Origin: Lucifuga dentata
Taxonomy: Eukaryota; Chordata; Actinopteri; Ophidiiformes; Bythitidae
Length of the DNA: 64,000 nucleotides
Direction of reading: 5' to 3'
NCBI GenBank assembly: GCA_014773175.1
Contig: VXCM01001246.1
Location: 10,001-74,000 of the forward strand
The notes beneath the pieces were generated by a model, which had not been told where the DNA came from, did not search any database, and was given only the letters and a program-made list of their open reading frames with translations. The position numbers and the translations under genes are program-made. Each line of letters starts with the position of its first letter. Within the stretch, counting starts at the first letter, position 1. Below are positions 59,601-64,000 of the stretch, piece by piece.

Positions 59601-62065
59601 TTAATTTTAATGAAAGTCAGTTAAGTTGCTCTGGGCACAGCTTACAAAGAGTGTACCTTCTCAGGTGCTGATGAAGGTGGGCTCACACAATGATCAATTT
59701 CAAAAATTAATCACTGCACACCAGGAGACCTCATTTCTACTTTAACTTTTCATTTTTTTATTATTCCATTTTAAGTGCAAACAGTACGAACTACGCATTT
59801 CGCCACAAGCAGGCAAAACATGTAGTTCCCCTCTTCCAAAAAAAAAAAAAAAAAANAAAAAAAAAAAAAAAAAAATATGTTTGCTTAGTTTAAGTTAATT
59901 TTAATTAATATTATATTGTGCAGTACAAAGGCCACCGGCCGGCCCACTGGGAAAAGTCCCGCCTCCCCGATGGTCAATCTAACCCTGTCCAGTAAGAAAT
60001 GACAGTGACTGACCTCGTGAACTCCTCGTGCAGCTGACCAGGGTCTGGAGGAAAGAATTTCACCGATAGTCTAAAGAGTGTGTTAGCTGGTCCTGAAAAC
60101 AGGAAAAGACATGATCAGCCCACTTTCACATTCTCATCAGGTGGTATTGGGAGCTGAGATTTGAGCCACTTACTTCTGACTTGCTTCACTATGGGTTTTG
60201 TGGGTTCCAGCCAAACCTGTGAAGAAAGAAATGTACAGTTTTCATTTTTGTCAGAATTAGCATCATCTACCTAAAACTGTTGAAATAAAAAAAAGATGAG
60301 TTTGTGTGTAGATGACAGTAGAGGAATGGTTATGTTGTAGGCAAAGACTGGCTTCAAAGCATCACTGTATGAGTCCCGTTTGCTGAATTACATCTGGGGA
60401 TGATTGAGGAAGGAATGTGCTAGAGCTAGATAATATTGAGAAATGGGTGTCAGCTGATATATTGCCTGAATTCTTCTAAATGTTGCCATCAGCTCATAAA
60501 TACACACATCCACACATTTGGATGCTGTCAATTCATGAAAAATACATAATTGATACATAAACGATAATTGTTGTTCAGATACAGACACACAAAAGTTGTC
60601 GGGTATGAGAGCAGAGCCATTCTCATTTTCCTTTTAAAGCTAAAACAGTGTAAAGTTGAAAATTAACATTGGATCTGAATGTAATGCATCGCTCTAGAGC
60701 GATGCATTATATTCAGATGTAGCAAAAGTCTCCAAAATGTCAAATTTCCACTTTTTAGCTTGGTCACTAAAAAAAAACTTGCTTTAATTGTGCCTAAAAT
60801 CAACAATAAATGCACTGTATGTATACAGTACAGTTTTGTGATGCTTTCAAAGGACCATATCAGTGATTTTGCATGTTTGAGCCCAATAAATACAACCTGC
60901 ATACAAGTTACATTACTGCCAACCATTTTCCAAAACATATTACTAAAGTGGTATGTTTTAGAATTGTTTTTCCGATCTTCCAGGCAGTCATTGGTTTCAG
61001 TTTATTCCAGTACGCTATAAAAATCAACTTATAGGGACTTTATAAGCACTCGAGATATGTAATCCATCGCAGCAAACATAACGTCCATTACTTTTTTTGT
61101 CAAAAGTACTTCATTTAAATGATCCAACACGAAGCTGCACAGAAGAAAATGTATCTCCACAGGAAACTACACTACCAGAAGACTGCTTTTACAAAGAAAT
61201 TAAAATGTGCCTTCTATAAATGCGCATAAATGTTAGAAGGTGAAACATCAACATTTTATTTTGAAAGATTAGGGGTTCTGGCAAATTAACATGAAAACTA
61301 AAATACTGCTTTATGTTTTGGAAAATGGTTGTCAGTAATGTAACATGTATACAGGTAGTATTTATTGGGCTTAAGTATGCAAAATCACTGGTTTGACCCT
61401 TTAAAATCATTGTAGTTCAATATATGAGCTAAAAAAGACACCAGTTTTAATAAAAACAACAAACATCTCACATCTTTTTGGCTTCAAATAGTCAACAGCG
61501 TTTCACATCTCTCTTTTACTGCTTTACACAAACATCTCAGTGGTCTTCAATTCTGATTACTCTATGATTCTAGAATATCAAAACAACGGAAAGTCTGACA
61601 TTTTTATATGGGCGCTTTAGCCAAACAAGTTAAAAATATTCCTTCTAGATGCAACTAGATTATATGTTGCTTGAGTCCAGTAAAAACAATTCTAACTCAA
61701 AACTTGCAATGCAGTACGACACCAAAGAGCAGCAACCGAGAAACTAAACGGAACAAAATGACTTCACCGTTTATCTCATTCAAGTGGCATTAAGGCCGGA
61801 AACATTGCGTGAATCTTTTACCAGCTATGGTGGGAATTTATTTTTGACTCATGTTAAATCTAAATCTTTGCTGTAACCTTTGGCCTTTAAACACACACAC
61901 ACACAAAAAATGAGTTATTGCAGTCAGAAATGAATATTAAACAGTTGAGTGTGTACGTACCCAGTTCATCTGCATGTTCTGAAACTCCAGGCCAAAGTAA
62001 TCACTCTCTATGAGGTTGCCCCTCTGGAAAACCTCAGAGAGGAGAGCCTGTCCAAAACCTTTTAT
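37020..62065 (-). CDS. farp2: FERM, RhoGEF (DH) and pleckstrin-domain protein 2, missing 5' exons
   Basis: Guanine-nucleotide exchange factor for Rac-type GTPases; in mammals it acts downstream of plexin-A/neuropilin and in osteoclasts, at the plasma membrane. Exons 5' to 3': FERM and FERM-adjacent 61961-62065, 60174-60216, 60014-60092, 57586-57683, 56856-56970, 53687-53834, 53495-53590, 52564-52727, 52294-52362, 52116-52173; linker 51636-51999 (internal donor), 45624-45805; DH 45359-45448, 45132-45265, 44968-45049, 44610-44847, 43105-43235; PH1 42957-43025, 42771-42860, optional 42314-42334, 41690-41772, 40496-40614; linker 40112-40275; PH2 38791-38898, 37943-38094, 37020-37110. Coding here is 3,072 nt without the optional exon, 1,023 aa. 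Typical blocks: [77 protein letters not shown]1 is the alternative; BOK, ATG4B and DTYMK next door point to FARP2. Confidence 0.95.
37149..37873. mobile_element. TTAA-family repeat (subfamily A)
   Basis: TTAAAGGACCATATCAGCC to GGTATGGTCCTTTAA in the last FARP2 intron. Single Ns at 37354 and 37548 each sit between duplicated segments of about 60 bp, so the annotated length is inflated. Confidence 0.8.
38140..38704. mobile_element. TTAA-family repeat (subfamily B)
   Basis: Left end caaggaccataccggtgatt, right end gcatggacctttaa; the interior has 'gccaggaagtatagtcccag'. Lies in the intron between the two PH2 exons 38791-38898 and 37943-38094. Confidence 0.75.
39542..39666 (-). CDS. farp2: Second, alternative FARP2 linker exon (duplicate of 40112-40275)
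   Basis: The minus strand reads [19 protein letters not shown] then [13 protein letters not shown] up to a GT donor (GTACTT). It aligns with the 3' part of exon 40112-40275 ([20 protein letters not shown]...): 11 of 26 residues are identical, including HVCW and RN. With acceptor ...tctccag (start 39666) it enters in phase 1 and leaves in phase 0, the same as the main exon, so either could join exon 40496-40614 to exon 38791-38898. Including both would shift the frame. An alternative acceptor at 39674 would need phase 2. The coding frame is open throughout. Expression is not shown by sequence. Confidence 0.6.
42314..42334 (-). CDS. farp2: Candidate 21-nt FARP2 microexon in PH1
   Basis: Strong acceptor (cctggctgcag) and donor (gtaagt) bracket exactly 21 nt encoding LIVLDAP, in phase 0 on both sides. 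It lies between exons encoding ...LPLHGMI and VEESENEW..., which join directly in the remembered human protein. The insertion falls in an early PH1 strand/loop. Without it the reading frame is also intact, so it is best seen as an optional cassette. Confidence 0.5.
43811..44400. mobile_element. TTAA-family repeat (subfamily A)
   Basis: gaaggaccacatcacccatt to ccggtatggtcttttaa, near full length, in the intron between DH exons 44610-44847 and 43105-43235. The ends have drifted from the TTAAAGG consensus. Confidence 0.75.
45806..50817 (-). other. Long FARP2 intron without recognised genes
   Basis: Separates the FERM half from the DH half. It contains poly(A)/poly(T) runs (one with N near 46532), a possible Helitron-type fragment near 48100-48340 and one contig-overlap duplication at N 48437. 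Much of 46.9-50.8 kb looks unique. The part just below 50818 would be 3' UTR of the short FARP2 form if that form is made. Confidence 0.5.
48110..48340 (+). mobile_element. Possible Helitron-type fragment
   Basis: 'atctatctatccaactataa' then 'aggcagaaatctctgtctgt', followed by 'ggcaggtttattgctcagga' and 'tggatgagcggttctcgaat', resembles the 5' region of fish Helitron/Helentron elements. No Rep or helicase frame. Recognition is from memory and weak. Confidence 0.3.
50818..51999 (-). CDS. farp2: FARP2 exon with read-through terminal coding extension (short FERM-only form)
   Basis: From the AG acceptor at 52000-52001 (phase 0, continuing exon 52116-52173) the frame stays open for 393 codons to TAA at 50818-50820. 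The first 121 codons are the normal Pro/Ser/Gln-rich FARP2 linker ([17 protein letters not shown], a five-Gln run, [10 protein letters not shown]). A GTGAGC donor at 51635, in phase 1, fits the next exon 45624-45805. If that donor is skipped, about 272 further residues follow. They are acidic and Ser-rich, with [34 protein letters not shown] and [10 protein letters not shown], and end SGSPHMKM. No known domain is recognised. The product would be FERM plus FERM-adjacent region without DH or PH domains. Confidence 0.6.
   Translation of the reverse strand, partial: SLSFNDSLRAPGSPSSPAVSFYPVHVSSALPRTEPQPLSQPFPVLNQATAPPQQQQQLQPPSQATRPPSPPKEEPVKAASPSNYAFQGAPSNLAAGHCSPMFVCVESGTSQLQPSQNGNEDSEHDRRRGTGGSVGGVGGKRKGVLTPEAFEAELWRTKQNPLFSMANQQLQVTEEFIDDDPAEISFYGGGAEAYSFGLDDKVDQFDYIAEGDLSKNRMYSVGIEDLNGNINPFSDSTAGHSETSSLMNNRSECSSLDNLGLSSAGESMSVGYGGPDSSSLRLPGSDIPSEASSMVNFPAYSVRSESSSAVQFSDLVEQLEQLSYPPTATEGSGNGSSDSDSDWGSDSGLPPEQNLFYSNPLTGSSGIEGFLLQCHNLQSLALSDPSGSPHMKM
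52873..53455. mobile_element. TTAA-family repeat (subfamily A)
   Basis: TTAAAGGACCATACCGGCC to GGTATGGTCCTTTAA. The N at 52957 separates two 67-bp identical segments. Near 53240-53310 the interior differs from other copies. In the FARP2 intron between exons 53495-53590 and 52564-52727. Confidence 0.75.
56423..56696. mobile_element. 'GAAGATTCTCAGTCATCC' family repeat with perfect 13-bp target duplication
   Basis: Inverted copy ending 'ctggatgactgagaatcttc', with 'ctgaaacgtttcaccattca' inside and a (ATCT)n tract of about 59 bp. Flanked by GATTGTCAGTAAT at 56410-56422 and 56697-56709. That word is part of the host TTAA-family repeat, proving insertion into it. Confidence 0.8.
56610..56668. repeat. 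(ATCT)n microsatellite
   Basis: About 14 tandem ATCT units inside the nested repeat; probably the element's own simple-repeat tract. Confidence 0.9.
58342..58967. mobile_element. TTAA-family repeat (subfamily B)
   Basis: TTAAGGACCATACTGACAT to CTGGTATGGTCCTTTAA, complete but diverged, in the FARP2 intron between exons 60014-60092 and 57586-57683. Confidence 0.75.
60848..61404. mobile_element. TTAA-family repeat (subfamily B)
   Basis: caaaggaccatatcagtgat to ctggtttgaccctttaa, about 557 bp, in the intron between FARP2 exons 61961-62065 and 60174-60216. Confidence 0.75.
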
Positions 62066-63357
62066 CTAAAAAGAAAGAACACAGAGGAAGAAAGAAACAT
62101 TTTCAGTTCTCTGTCAACACAAAGATCTTAATTTAAAGGCCACGATCCATTTTATCATCTCGGAGGTAAGAAGGATTGCATCATTTTGACTAGAAAAGGT
62201 GTAGGAGAGTCCTGAAGAACCTCGTGTAACCGAAGCGACGGAACAAGTTCTAACCGATCAATATGAAAAGTTAAAAAGCTAATTTGCTTCTTCCTGGGTG
62301 AGGAAAGAAACTGTACATTTACGTTTATGTGGCTGTGACTGAAGCAGAGAAAAATCACAAGCAGGAAGTCTGCTGAAGTTTACCTTCACCGAGCTCTGGG
62401 GGTTTGTTTTCACTCAACGAAGAACTAATTACCATGTACTAAGGACGCACTGCAGTTGAGGTTTGGAATCCAAGCCTGTGAATTTTTGAGAAAATTATAG
62501 CCTGAAACATCTGGTTGTAATGTAAAATAGTATTTTTAAAAGCCTTATAAAAAGAACTGCTTTGCATTGGCAAAAGCCAAGCGTCACAGCTCAAAGAGCA
62601 TCAGGAGATTTACTGTAGTTGGCGTTCTCGTTACTTTGATATGATCACATGTGCAGCATTCAGAAAATCTATAAATTGAAACTTACTGACACGTCTATAA
62701 ATTTAGGAATGTGTTGTAAAAAGTCTTTTTTTTCTTCCATGTACTGTTTACATGGTGTTTGAATATATCTGATCTCAAACACAGAGGAAATGGCGTGTTA
62801 AAGTGTGTTTGAGTACAGACCAAACATCACATCAGTAATATTCAAACTGGATCAGTGGCTAAACATAAGGAAAATTATAATGTATTCTGAAACAGTTTTG
62901 TCTTCTTTGGTGGAATTTAGTGTCAATGCAGTTTAAACCAAAGTAATCAGTGTAATCAATCACTGAGCTCTCAGAAGATCAAACCAAAGGGCTTCTCAAC
63001 TATCTAAACAGGCATTTATCTTTGCTGATGCTGTCAGTAAAGCAACATTTCCACAAAATAATTTAGAATTTTTGATAGTGTCCCTTTAACTTTTACACTG
63101 TTCACCTCATTTCCTCATTGTGCAATAAAAAAAACTACATGCTGGATTTGAGTAAAAATACCAGTTTTTGTGGTTATACACTACAGGCCAGAAGTTTGAG
63201 GCCAAACCTACATATAAAAAAACAAAAAAAAAAACCATCAATACACTGTTTCTTTTACAATTTATTGTACAGTTTGTGTATCACAAACTATAAATTTGCA
63301 GTCGTCAATATGAAGTTCAGAAGCTGTAGAGCAACAGTATGACCAGACTGTAGCAAG

Positions 63358-63959
63358 TTAAAGGACCATACCAACCATTTTGCATGTTTGAGCCTAATAT
63401 ATTCAATTTTCATACATGTAACGTTACTGACAATCATTTCCCAAAGCAACTACTGGAATGGTGAATTAACAAATATGTTTTTTCCCCCACCTTCAAGACA
63501 GCCATTGGTTTCAGTTCATTCTGCTATGCTCTTAAAATCAACTTGTTGATACTTGAAACGTTCTTGGGATAGGTAATCCATCATCTTGAACGAGACGTAC
63601 ATTCAGGTTTTTTTATTTTTTCAAAGTTTCATAATTTTAGCATTTAAGTGCAATAAAAAGCGCAGAGTGAATGTATGTCTCCAACGGGGAATATAGTCCC
63701 AAAAGAAGACCTGCGTTTATGGAAAAATTTAAATGACCATGACTTCAAAAGGCTGCGTAAGTATAAGCAGGCAAAACATCAATTTTTAAGGTGGATGTAT
63801 CACTTGAATATTTGATTTTGAAAGATTAAAAGATTTGACAAACTATCAGCAAAGCTGAAATATGTTTTTATCCTTTGGGAAATGATTGTCAGTAACATAA
63901 TGTCTGAAAATTGAATATATTATGCTCAAACATGCAAAATGGATGGTATGGTCCTTTAA
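63358..63959. mobile_element. TTAA-family repeat (subfamily A), full length
   Basis: TTAAAGGACCATACCAACC to GGTATGGTCCTTTAA, about 600 bp with no N. A piece of the 'ctacaggccagaagtttgag' element lies directly to its left (63178-63270). Confidence 0.8.
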
Positions 63960-64000
63960 TCCCAAAATGATGTGGGAGAAGGCAGACAGCAGCTATTGAA

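Noticed and set aside
968..63959. Regularly recurring ~25-bp words (gcatgtttgagcctaatata) considered as a CRISPR-like array
   Set aside because: They are the inverted arms of dispersed ~580-bp transposons, not evenly spaced direct repeats, and the genome is vertebrate.

Overview
This is a window of a teleost fish nuclear genome, probably a percomorph. The genes have vertebrate-type introns with GT/AG splice sites. The proteins are clear orthologues of five vertebrate genes: AGXT, DTYMK, ATG4B, BOK and FARP2. The introns and spacers are crowded with fish-type transposon remnants, microsatellites and poly(A)/poly(T) runs. BOK, ATG4B, DTYMK and FARP2 also lie together at human 2q37.3, so the block is conserved synteny. 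STK25 and THAP4, which sit among these genes in human, are not visible here.

Layout. At 1-4.1 kb is the 3' two-thirds of AGXT (+; peroxisomal or mitochondrial alanine-glyoxylate aminotransferase). At 5.56-9.2 kb is complete DTYMK (+; thymidylate kinase, 5 exons, 214 aa). At 9.7-19.5 kb is complete ATG4B (-; autophagy cysteine protease, 13 exons, 391 aa), which converges on DTYMK. At 21.4-32.9 kb is complete BOK (-; BCL-2 family effector, 4 exons, 213 aa). From about 35.6 kb to beyond 62 kb is FARP2 (-; FERM, DH and two PH domains, a Rho-family exchange factor); its 5' exons lie outside the right edge. I rebuilt every exon by hand from splice sites, reading phase and similarity to remembered human proteins. 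All phases close without frameshift.

The genes belong to separate pathways (glyoxylate detoxification, dTTP synthesis, ATG8 processing, apoptosis, Rac/semaphorin signalling). Their grouping is inherited synteny, not an operon.

The most interesting coding observations are in FARP2. (1) An exon can either use an internal splice donor to continue into the GEF half, or read through into about 272 further codons and stop, giving a FERM-only protein. (2) Two related exons with incompatible phases lie in the linker between the PH domains and look mutually exclusive. (3) A 21-nt in-frame microexon lies in PH1.

The most striking non-coding feature is one transposon-like family with long inverted ends and TTAA at the borders. 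It is present about 15 times, in two subfamilies, and occupies more than a tenth of the window. Four copies of a second family carry 10-14 bp target duplications, and three of them sit inside other repeats. Nine single N bases are each flanked by a 56-67 bp duplicated segment, which marks unmerged contig overlaps rather than biology.
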